A DNA stretch of 64,000 nucleotides from Dyadobacter fanqingshengii (GTDB lineage: Bacteria > Bacteroidota > Bacteroidia > Cytophagales > Spirosomataceae). Within the stretch, counting starts at the first letter, position 1. Each line of letters opens with the position of its first letter. The stretch spans positions 3,224,001-3,288,000 of the forward strand of contig NZ_CP098806.1 of NCBI RefSeq assembly GCF_023822005.2, written 5' to 3'. Position numbers and translations under genes: made by a program. Below, piece after piece: positions 53,497 to 61,564 of the stretch. Under the pieces are notes generated by a model. That model did no database searches. It was not told the DNA's origin and saw nothing but the letters and a program-made list of their open reading frames with translations.

Positions 53497-55242
53497 TTAA
53501 TAACCTGGGTTTTGTACAAGAACGTCTTTACCCAACAAGTCAACTTGCTCCTGAGGAACTGGAAGAAACTCATTTTTCTTCACTGTGAATTTCGTTCCAC
53601 CCAAAGCTCCGCTTAGTTTTTTACCTTCATAAGTAAGGTAAGCATTGATTGCAGAGTCTGCAATTTCCCAGCGTACAAGGTCAAAAAAGCGATGACCTTC
53701 ACCTGAAAGTTCAAGTTTTCTTTCGAAACGAACTGCGGTGCGGGCTGCATCCTTGCTTGCGAATGCGGTTTTGTAAGTGCTGATCACATAGTTGGCAGCA
53801 GCTGCGCCATTGGCACGTTTTACGAAACTTTCCGGATTCGCAGCACGTGTGCGGACAAGGTTTACATACTCTCTCGCTTTTTCCAAGGATCCTACTTCGA
53901 TTTCAGCTTCTGCTGCCATTAAAAGCACGTCAGCATAGCGGATAATGTTCACGTTGATCGCTGTGTAACCAGGTGTCCATGAGCTGTTATCTTGCAATGA
54001 GCCAATGTCTGACTTGTAGTAAGCATATTTCTTAGGCGTATAAGGTCCTGCATTCGGTTGGTTACGAATCCAGTCGTTACCTGGGTGATCGATCCAGTCA
54101 AGGAATGGAAGACCGCGACGACCGATTGAGTGATCAAGACGTGGATCAACAGGACCTGCATCCGGCGTAAACGGATCAGAGGATTTAAGGCCCATATCCG
54201 TTTTCAATTCTTTGCCAGCTGCATTGTAAGAACCATCCAGCAAAGGAAGTCCTGCTGCATCCGTACGGAAAGAGTTACCCAGCTCAAAGCTTGGCTGGAA
54301 GAAACTACAGCAGTTACCCGGACCATTCGGACCCGTGTTATAAGGCCAGTTAAGGTCAAATTCAGGGTTTGCATTGTTTACGCTTCCCGTATTAGCCGCA
54401 GCTTGAATCGCAAAAACCGATTCGGAATTGTTATCATTTGAAGCTTTAAATGCATCCTGGAATTTAGGAACCAGACCGAATTTTTTACCATTTGTTGTTT
54501 TACCATTGGCAATGATCAGGTCGTAAAGGGCCTTTGCTTCGGTAAACTTCTTTTGGTACATATAGATCTTGGCCAGATAAGCAGCAGCAGCCCATTTGTT
54601 AGCCCGACCTGCCGCAGTTTGCGTTTCAGGGAGGCTTTCATAGGCATTTTTCATGTCTGCTTCAATCAAAGGCCAAAGCTCAACAGTGTTAGGAACTGCC
54701 TCAATGCCTGTGCCGTAGTCTTTTGTTTCGTCAACAAAAGGAACATTGTTAAAGCCGCGTTTCAGTTCGAAATAGTAATGTGCTCTCAAAAAGCGAGCCT
54801 CACCGCCGATTCTTTTCTTGTCGTCTTCTGTAACGTCTGCCTGCGCAACGCCGAGCAGCTTGATCACCAGGTTAGCGCGGGCTACACCTTCGTAGTTACC
54901 TTTCCATTTATCCAGGATCACACCTTGCGTGGTCTGATATTCAAAGCGCTGGATCGGGTTGATATCACTGAAATCCCCTGGATCCGTTCCTTTGTTGGCG
55001 TCGCCTCCGCGAATACTTCCCCACACCCAGTTACTGGCGCTCGCCATACGGTTTGCACGCCCGTTCAGCTGGCCGTACACGGATACGAGCACGCCTTCAA
55101 TCCCTTTTTTGGTCGAAAGCTGCGCTTCATCGAGCTGGCCGGTTGCCGGAATATCGAGGAAAGTTTCTTTACAGGAGTAGCCGATCAGCATAATCACCAA
55201 TAACAGCGCCAACCCTCCTTTTTTCGAAATTTGATTTTTCAT
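53497..55242 (-). CDS. RagB/SusD-family outer-membrane lipoprotein (classical SusD type), copy 4
   Basis: The ATG at 55242 (MKNQISKKGGLALLL) is chosen; ATG 55251 and TTG 55260 are in-frame alternatives. The product is 581 residues. The lipobox is LIGYSC, followed by KETFLDIPATGQ, typical of SusD. It has EARFLRAHYYFELKRG, the late RTRAANPESFVKRA, VRFERKLELSGEGHRFFDLVRW and the terminal FLPVPQEQVDL, all in PF07980/PF14322 order. SusC copy 4 ends 66 bp upstream of this start. It is highly similar in layout to copy 3. The substrate is unknown. Confidence 0.93.
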   Translation of the reverse strand: MKNQISKKGGLALLLVIMLIGYSCKETFLDIPATGQLDEAQLSTKKGIEGVLVSVYGQLNGRANRMASASNWVWGSIRGGDANKGTDPGDFSDINPIQRFEYQTTQGVILDKWKGNYEGVARANLVIKLLGVAQADVTEDDKKRIGGEARFLRAHYYFELKRGFNNVPFVDETKDYGTGIEAVPNTVELWPLIEADMKNAYESLPETQTAAGRANKWAAAAYLAKIYMYQKKFTEAKALYDLIIANGKTTNGKKFGLVPKFQDAFKASNDNNSESVFAIQAAANTGSVNNANPEFDLNWPYNTGPNGPGNCCSFFQPSFELGNSFRTDAAGLPLLDGSYNAAGKELKTDMGLKSSDPFTPDAGPVDPRLDHSIGRRGLPFLDWIDHPGNDWIRNQPNAGPYTPKKYAYYKSDIGSLQDNSSWTPGYTAINVNIIRYADVLLMAAEAEIEVGSLEKAREYVNLVRTRAANPESFVKRANGAAAANYVISTYKTAFASKDAARTAVRFERKLELSGEGHRFFDLVRWEIADSAINAYLTYEGKKLSGALGGTKFTVKKNEFLPVPQEQVDLLGKDVLVQNPGY

Positions 55243-55308
55243 TTTATTCATTTTTATCAAAATCTGTCTAAACCGATGTTGTGAAATAATCCTTGTGTTT
55301 CTTCGATT

Positions 55309-58300
55309 TTAGAAACCTAAATTGATACCCAAAGTGTAGCTTCTTGTAATCGGGTAGTTACCAACGTCGATACCAAAGTTCGTATCTGCGTTACCGCCAA
55401 CTCCCGGATCAAGACCTTGATACTTCGTTACAGTGAACAAGTTGTTCGTTGAAGCAAACACGCGCAATTTAGACATGCGAAGCTTAGCCAAAATGTTACC
55501 CGGCAATGTATAGCCAAGGGTTATATTTTGCATACGGAAGAATGTTCCGTCTTCAACATAGAAAGAGTTTGACTGCGTGTTGGTGCTGAAATTAGAAGTG
55601 CTTTCAAAGATCGGCGTATTTGTGTTCGTGTTTGTTGGCAACCATGAGTTTTTTACGCGATCACTAACTGCTGCTCCTGTAAAAGATGGATAAAAATCAG
55701 TGAACCATTTAGAAACGTTGAAGATCTTGTTTCCAACAGAAGTATACATGTAAGTTTCAACATCAAATCCTTTGAAAGTGAATTTAAGGTTAATACCGCC
55801 AGTAAATTTCGGAACCGGACTTCCCAGATACGTTCTGTCATCCGAATTGATCACACCGTCACCACTAACATCCTCATAACGGAAACGGCCAGGGGCTTTG
55901 CCATCCTGTGCAGGCGCTCCATCCACTTCTGCCTTGTCAGCAAAGAGACCCATTACTTTGTATCCGTAGAAAGATGAGATCGCATAACCAATCTGGTTTC
56001 TGATAGGCTGTATGCCGCGGAAATCAGGGTTTACTGTCAGGTATTTAATCCCCGGAGCAAGCGACTCAATGTTGTTCTTAAGAATACCAGCCGTGAAGTT
56101 CACTTCATAACCAAGGTCATTTGTAATGCGGCCACGGTTAATGATCTGCAAGTCAATTCCCTTGTTTGACATTTTACCAACGTTAACAGAAGGAGCAGCT
56201 GCATCATATCCGGCAGTTGCAGTGATCGGAACCTGGAACAAAAGATCCTTGGTATCTTTTTGCCAAAGGTCAATAATGATATCCAGTTTGCCTTTCAGGA
56301 ATGTTCCGTCGATACCAATGTTCTTGGTAATACTGGTTTCCCACTTAGCGCTTTTATTACCGATACGTGTTCTGTAGTATCCTTCTACTGCACTTGAGTT
56401 GGTTCCATTGATATCGTAAGATGACTGGCCAAGACTCGCGCCGTACAAGCTGTACTGGTTGTTTGGATCCACGTTATTGGAGTTACCCATCAGACCGTAA
56501 CCACCTCTAAGTTTAAGCTCTGTTACGAAAGGAACGCTCTTCATGAAGTTTTCGGACGAAATTCTCCATGCTGCTGAGAACGCAGGGAACACCCCGTAAC
56601 GGTTGTTTGCACCAAAACGGGAAGAACCGTCGCGACGCACAACCCCTGTCAGAATGTAGCGGTCATTGAATGTATAGTTGGCGCGGGCAAACAGTGAGTA
56701 GAAGTTAACTCCTTTATAATAGTCACTGAAAACCTGTTTTGAACCAACGTTATTCATGTTGATATAGTTGATATCCGTAGAGAATGGGTTCAAACCAGAT
56801 GAGTTCTGATTTTTTCCGACCCCTGTATTCAACGCTTCCTGACCAATGATCACATCCAGATTGTGCAAGCCAAACGTTTTCTTGAAGTTGGCAGTGTTTG
56901 TCAACGTCCAGCTGAAACGGTGCCCTGAACCTTCGTTGTAACCAAATGCTGAGTTATTTTCAGAGTTTTCATATTGTAATCTGCTGAAACCTCTGTTTGC
57001 ATAGTTGGCATACTGTGCGCCAATGCTTGAACGTAAAGTCAAACCAGGGATCACATCCAGTTCGATATAGAAGTTACCGAAACCGTTTCCTGCGAAGCCT
57101 GCGTTGTTTTTCAGACCGTCCCTGCTGGCAACCGGGTTACGCGGGTTGTTGAAACCTTTTGCTGCCGTTCCTGCATAACCGCCGAATTCATCGTAAACCG
57201 GGATGATTGAAGGCATACGGAATGCAGAAAGGATGTCATTTTCATCCGCTGCCACACCTTGTCCACCATTTCCACCGCCCTGGCCAAGCACCTGTAAGTA
57301 AGTGAACTGTGCGTTCTGACCAATTCTCAGGTTTTTAAGCACATCAAATTCAGTGTTAATACGGAAGGCATAACGTTTGAAACCATTGTTCAACATGATA
57401 CCCTTCTGATCCTGAACACTGAAACCTGCATAAAACCGGTTGTTGTCACCACCACCAGAAAAGCCCAGTGAATGTCTCTGCAACGGGGCATTTCTTGTGA
57501 TCGCATCATACCAGTCTGTTCCCTGCTTGTTGGCCCTTACAACCTGATAAATGGAGCCGCGCGCCGGGTCAACATTGTATTTCAACTTTTCAGCAGCAAG
57601 GTCCAGTTCACCCACAACGCCTGTTTTTCCACCTACGTTAATGTAATCGGGCAAAACCGGCTTGTCACCTGAGCCGTACTGTCCGCTGGCAACATTGGTG
57701 AATTTCGGAAGTGAATCACCCTGGAATGCGTCATTTCTGATCGCCTGCCATGTCCAGTCAGCTTGTTCCTGAGGTGTCAGCATCGTTTGTCCTTTACCAG
57801 GCGTCGTTACCCCGAAAAGTCCATCATATGTAACGCTCAGTTTCTTAGCCTTCTTTGTACCTTTTTTGGTCGTGTAAACAATTACACCGTTCGCTGCACG
57901 TGCTCCGTAAATGGAAGCCGCCGCCGCATCTTTCAGTACGGTTGTTGTTTCAATGTCATCAGGATTAAGGAAATCTGTTGATCCTGTTGGCACCCCGTCA
58001 ACCACATACAATGGCTCGTTACCACCAAAAGCGCCAAAACCCCTTACGCGGATCTGGCTGGATGTTCCCGGCTGACCATTTGTGATCACCGTAACCCCGG
58101 CCACGCGCCCTTGTAATTGCTGTTCAACGTTTCCTGATGGGGTTGCCGTTAAGTCTTTTGACTTAACTGTGGAAACCGCACCCGTTGTTTCTCTCCTGCT
58201 ATCGATGGTGTAACCCGTTACGATAACTTCCTCTAACGCCGAAATGTCATCTTCCATCTGAATGTTGATGACACTCTGGTTGCCCACAGTCACTTCTTTT

Positions 58301-58554
58301 GTTTTGTAACCAACAAAGCTGATTACCAATGTGCCGCTATTTCCTACGTTAATAGAAAAATCGCCGTCACCATTTGTGTTTGTTCCCGTTTGGGTTCCTT
58401 TCAAGACAACCGTCGCTCCTGGAATGCCTGTTCCGGCGAGGTCGGTGATCTTTCCTGTTACTTTACGTTCTTGTGCGAATGCAACAATTGCTGCGAAACT
58501 GAGCATGAAGGAGAAGAAGATACTCCTTCCGGAGTTCTTGTAGATTCTTTTCAT
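55309..58554 (-). CDS. SusC/RagA-family TonB-dependent outer-membrane transporter, copy 4
   Basis: A 1081-residue protein. The signal ends near AAIVAFAQ. The CarboxypepD_reg-like domain is about 30-110 (GKITDLAGTGIPGATVVLKG). The plug carries EEVIVTGYTIDSRRETTGAV, QQLQGRVAGVTVI, PLYVVDGVPTGS and SIYGARAANGVIVYTTK. Barrel strands follow, ending YTLGINLGF. A DVSGDGVINSDDR loop near residue 910 parallels the DINGDGKITDDDR of copy 3. It is the first gene of the region-5 array, divergent from the cytochrome c/FG-GAP gene across 232 bp. Confidence 0.95.
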   Translation of the reverse strand: MKRIYKNSGRSIFFSFMLSFAAIVAFAQERKVTGKITDLAGTGIPGATVVLKGTQTGTNTNGDGDFSINVGNSGTLVISFVGYKTKEVTVGNQSVINIQMEDDISALEEVIVTGYTIDSRRETTGAVSTVKSKDLTATPSGNVEQQLQGRVAGVTVITNGQPGTSSQIRVRGFGAFGGNEPLYVVDGVPTGSTDFLNPDDIETTTVLKDAAAASIYGARAANGVIVYTTKKGTKKAKKLSVTYDGLFGVTTPGKGQTMLTPQEQADWTWQAIRNDAFQGDSLPKFTNVASGQYGSGDKPVLPDYINVGGKTGVVGELDLAAEKLKYNVDPARGSIYQVVRANKQGTDWYDAITRNAPLQRHSLGFSGGGDNNRFYAGFSVQDQKGIMLNNGFKRYAFRINTEFDVLKNLRIGQNAQFTYLQVLGQGGGNGGQGVAADENDILSAFRMPSIIPVYDEFGGYAGTAAKGFNNPRNPVASRDGLKNNAGFAGNGFGNFYIELDVIPGLTLRSSIGAQYANYANRGFSRLQYENSENNSAFGYNEGSGHRFSWTLTNTANFKKTFGLHNLDVIIGQEALNTGVGKNQNSSGLNPFSTDINYINMNNVGSKQVFSDYYKGVNFYSLFARANYTFNDRYILTGVVRRDGSSRFGANNRYGVFPAFSAAWRISSENFMKSVPFVTELKLRGGYGLMGNSNNVDPNNQYSLYGASLGQSSYDINGTNSSAVEGYYRTRIGNKSAKWETSITKNIGIDGTFLKGKLDIIIDLWQKDTKDLLFQVPITATAGYDAAAPSVNVGKMSNKGIDLQIINRGRITNDLGYEVNFTAGILKNNIESLAPGIKYLTVNPDFRGIQPIRNQIGYAISSFYGYKVMGLFADKAEVDGAPAQDGKAPGRFRYEDVSGDGVINSDDRTYLGSPVPKFTGGINLKFTFKGFDVETYMYTSVGNKIFNVSKWFTDFYPSFTGAAVSDRVKNSWLPTNTNTNTPIFESTSNFSTNTQSNSFYVEDGTFFRMQNITLGYTLPGNILAKLRMSKLRVFASTNNLFTVTKYQGLDPGVGGNADTNFGIDVGNYPITRSYTLGINLGF

Positions 58555-58562
58555 AATACGCG

Positions 58563-58574
58563 GTTAGGTTAATA
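58563..58574 (-). promoter_or_regulatory. Leader motif shared with susC copy 3
   Basis: The minus-strand 12-mer TATTAACCTAAC, 8 nt before the susC copy 4 ATG, is identical in sequence and spacing to 49349-49360. Related but shorter TAAC-type fragments precede copies 1 and 2. Confidence 0.45.
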
Positions 58575-58587
58575 ATTATTAAGCAGT

Positions 58588-58595
58588 CAAATCTA
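58588..58595 (-). promoter_or_regulatory. Candidate -7 promoter box of susC copy 4
   Basis: TAGATTTG on the minus strand matches TAnnTTTG, 34 nt before the ATG, as for susC copy 3. A TTTG lies only about 12 nt further upstream, short of the usual -33 spacing, so the call is tentative. Confidence 0.35.
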
Positions 58596-58786
58596 TCATT
58601 ATTTCCACAAATAATTGGCTGTTTCGGACTAAAATTTTTAAGTAATGAAATAATAGTATTATAAAAAGATAAAATAATGTCATAGATAACCGATTTTACA
58701 ATGTTTATTTACACGAATGCATGCAAATCGTTAAGCCGCATATTGTACAATCTTAGTATTTGTACCTCAAAATTTATTTTCACGAG

Positions 58787-60325
58787 ATGCTAAGGAATCT
58801 TCGCAGGCTTCAATATTACTTTTTTCTGATTTCCGTTTACCTGTGCCTTTGTAACATTTCCTGTGGTAAAAAGAACGCCAGCGAGTCCGTAGCGGAGGGA
58901 AAAGCACTGGCTGCAAAATACTGCTCAAACTGCCACCAGCTTCCGGATCCGGCACTTTTGGATAAATCCACATGGATAAATGGCGTGTTACCAGCAATGG
59001 CCGAGCAGCTTGGGATCGAAGTTTTGGAAGGGAACATTTATCTGCATAACCAGCAGTCTGCACTGTCCTCTGCCGACTGGAACAAGCTTGTACATTATTA
59101 TCAAACCCTTGCGCCGGATACGTTGCAAGTTTCTAACGGTTACAAACAAACGCGCGATTGGGCTATTTTTGAATTAAAACAGTCAAAAGTTATTCCGAAG
59201 GCTGTCAGCAGTACATTACTGGTTGCGATTGACTCATCTCAGCACCGTATTTACACCAGTGACCTGGAAAATCCGGGTTTGTACGTTTCCGATAATTTGG
59301 AACTGCGAAAACTGGTGACCAAACTTTCCTCCCCGGCGATTGACATTTGTTTTCCCACTCAAAGAAAACCCGAAATGACCATCACTTCCATGGGTGGCAT
59401 GCGCGCCCTGGACATTACGAAGGGCCAGATTTTAACATTAAACGAAAAGCCCGGCGCAAAGCCTGAACTGATCTCAAATGACCTCACCCGGCCCATACAA
59501 AGCCAGCCCATTGATTTCAACAAAGATGGTTTGCAGGATTACCTGGTCTGCGCGTTCGGGCACAACCGGGGCGGATTGTATTTACTGAAACAACTTGCCG
59601 GGCACAAGTTTGAAAAGGTGGCTGTGAGAGAAATGCCAGGGGCAACGGAAAGCCATATACGCGACCTGAATGGCGACGGGTGGCCAGATATTATAACGCT
59701 CTTTGCACACGGAGACGAAGGAATATGGGTTTTTATCAATAATAAGCAGGGCGGTTTTACTGAAAAAAATGTACTCCGATTTCCTTCCGTTTACGGTTCC
59801 AGCAGCTTTCAGCTGGTTGATGTTACCCATGACGGCAAGCTCGACATTATTTATACAGCCGGCGATAACAGTGATTTTTCAAGGATTCTGAAACCTTATC
59901 ATGGCCTTTATATTTATGAAGAAACGGGAAATTTCCAGTTTAAGCAAACGCATTTTTTCCCCATAAATGGGTGCACAAAAGCTATCGCTGCGGATTTTGA
60001 TAAAGACGGAGACATAGACATTGCCACCATCGCCTTTTTTGCAGACTTTGAAAAAAAGCCTGAGGAAGGTTTTCTTTATTTCGAACAGAATGGCTTGACG
60101 CCTGAAAAAAAACCTCGTTTCCAACCCTATGCCGTTCCTGTGCATAAGCATGGGCGATGGATTTGTATGGATGTGGAAGATTATGATGGGGATGGCGATG
60201 AAGACATTGTCTTAGGGAATTTTTCCAAAGGCTTTCTGAACAAGGAAAGTTTGAAACCCACCTGGGATGTGCATGCGCCATATGTGTTGCTTGAAAACAA
60301 AACATTGCCAACGAAGCTGAAATAG
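58787..60325 (+). CDS. Cytochrome c plus FG-GAP/VCBS repeat lipoprotein
   Basis: The ATG at 58787 (MLRNLRRLQYYFFLISVYLC) is preferred to the in-frame TTG at 58760. The product is 512 residues. A hydrophobic signal ends near CNISCGKKN, probably a lipoprotein with Cys26 acylated, though the lipobox is imperfect. A single c-type heme motif CSNCH occurs at Cys46-His50. The remaining 400 residues form a propeller with DFNKDGLQD, DLNGDGWPD, DVTHDGKLD, DFDKDGDID and DYDGDGDED loops. No ASPIC domain is present. It is divergent from SusC copy 4, and its stop directly abuts the stop of the following minus-strand gene. Confidence 0.85.
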   Translation: MLRNLRRLQYYFFLISVYLCLCNISCGKKNASESVAEGKALAAKYCSNCHQLPDPALLDKSTWINGVLPAMAEQLGIEVLEGNIYLHNQQSALSSADWNKLVHYYQTLAPDTLQVSNGYKQTRDWAIFELKQSKVIPKAVSSTLLVAIDSSQHRIYTSDLENPGLYVSDNLELRKLVTKLSSPAIDICFPTQRKPEMTITSMGGMRALDITKGQILTLNEKPGAKPELISNDLTRPIQSQPIDFNKDGLQDYLVCAFGHNRGGLYLLKQLAGHKFEKVAVREMPGATESHIRDLNGDGWPDIITLFAHGDEGIWVFINNKQGGFTEKNVLRFPSVYGSSSFQLVDVTHDGKLDIIYTAGDNSDFSRILKPYHGLYIYEETGNFQFKQTHFFPINGCTKAIAADFDKDGDIDIATIAFFADFEKKPEEGFLYFEQNGLTPEKKPRFQPYAVPVHKHGRWICMDVEDYDGDGDEDIVLGNFSKGFLNKESLKPTWDVHAPYVLLENKTLPTKLK

Positions 60326-61477
60326 CTAATCGTCTCTCTTCCAGTCGGCAGGTAAAAGTGATGAAAAACGATCATTGCCAAGGTCACCTGCAATCTCAAA
60401 ACCCATTGGAATCGATACCCAGCCCGATGGCGTGATCACCATATAACCCTGCGGCAACGTGATTTGCGTGTATGCGTAAGGCATATCTGAATAAGGAGAG
60501 CGGCCTTTTTTCTTCATAAAAAACACTTCCAGCTGCGTGCCTGAAACCACTAACCGCTCGGTCACCAGCTCGCCGGGGCGGATCAATCGCATTCCCCGCA
60601 CTTGCTCTATGCGATTATGCAGGTGATTGGCAATGGTGTTATACCCGTTTTGTGTACGCACCGTGTTAAACCGTCTCATGGAATCGGGGATAGCCTGATA
60701 AACTTTAAAACCTTGTTCCTGTAAACTATCCGAAACCATGCTCGACAATAAATGCTTCACAGAGCCCTGATAGGCTATCTTCTGGTTCGCCCGCCACTGC
60801 TTTTTTTGCAAGCTATCTTTTGGAACGAGCAATTCAAACCGCGTACTTCCGCCATAATAAACCTTCCCGTTGAAATAATCAAAATCATCCAGATCCTGAT
60901 GAATGCGATAGCCTAATGCAAGGTTTTCAATGATCAGCGGCTTGGTTGTTTGTGCGGTTAAATGTTTATCATCGTCCTCCGAAATCTTCAAAACCTGCGG
61001 GTTAAGGATCTTACATTGCTTGCTAAAACGGCTGTTTCCTAGCAATTCGCGGGTAATGATCTTCAAATATTTCTCGCGTTTCTTATTCTTTTTGGCATAA
61101 ACGGTCACACCTTCCAGCTCCATACCTTCCCTTAATTTGAAAAGAACGGTCTTAACACCGGGCTGCTCAAAACGCAATGTCTGCTTCACAGTTTCGTAAC
61201 CCAAAAACGAAACGGCCATTTCCAGGTTGCCAATAGACAAATTGGTCAGCCGGTAATTACCGTTTTCGTCCGCATTCGTTCCTATGGTTGAATTATTGAT
61301 GAACACATTGGCAAACGGAAGCGGCTTGCCTGTTTTTTCATCAGTGACTTTTCCAGAAAGCGTAACCGTCCCGCCCTGCTGGGCATGCGAATATCCCGAG
61401 CAGCAAAACGTAATAAAAACCACCAGCCAAAATGAGCGGGAGGCGTTATTGGTAAGCAAGTTATAATTCAAATGCAT
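60326..61477 (-). CDS. Exported CarboxypepD_reg-like domain protein
   Basis: The ATG at 61477 gives 383 residues; the frame extends to 61516. A signal peptide ends near SGYSHAQ (about 33). A CarboxypepD_reg-like beta-sandwich spans about 38-118 (SGKVTDEKTGKPLPFANVFI, FLGYETVKQTL). The rest (about 120-383) is an uncharacterised alpha/beta region with KKNKKREKYLKIITREL and ISEDDDKHLTAQTTKPLIIENLALGYRI, a layout common to Bacteroidota DUF-type periplasmic proteins. There is no TonB plug or barrel, so it is not a transporter. Stop codons abut the convergent cytochrome gene with no gap. Confidence 0.8.
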   Translation of the reverse strand: MHLNYNLLTNNASRSFWLVVFITFCCSGYSHAQQGGTVTLSGKVTDEKTGKPLPFANVFINNSTIGTNADENGNYRLTNLSIGNLEMAVSFLGYETVKQTLRFEQPGVKTVLFKLREGMELEGVTVYAKKNKKREKYLKIITRELLGNSRFSKQCKILNPQVLKISEDDDKHLTAQTTKPLIIENLALGYRIHQDLDDFDYFNGKVYYGGSTRFELLVPKDSLQKKQWRANQKIAYQGSVKHLLSSMVSDSLQEQGFKVYQAIPDSMRRFNTVRTQNGYNTIANHLHNRIEQVRGMRLIRPGELVTERLVVSGTQLEVFFMKKKGRSPYSDMPYAYTQITLPQGYMVITPSGWVSIPMGFEIAGDLGNDRFSSLLPADWKRDD

Positions 61478-61512
61478 TGTAAGGTCCGGCGCTTTTCTAT
61501 TCAAATATAAAA

Positions 61513-61546
61513 GCAAATAGCCACCCGGAAGTAAGTGGCTATTTGC
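61513..61546 (-). terminator. Rho-independent terminator after the phospho-sugar mutase
   Basis: A perfect 12-bp stem (61513-61524 with 61535-61546) with a 10-nt loop is followed on the minus strand by TTTTATATTT. It lies 19 bp past the mutase stop, so it ends the glucosidase-mutase transcript. It also lies just upstream of the next minus-strand gene. Confidence 0.8.
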
Positions 61547-61564
61547 ATGATGTTTTTCAAATGA

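Noticed and set aside
54553..55203. 216-codon plus-strand open frame
   Set aside because: Opposite susD copy 4, with the same reasoning as for copy 3.
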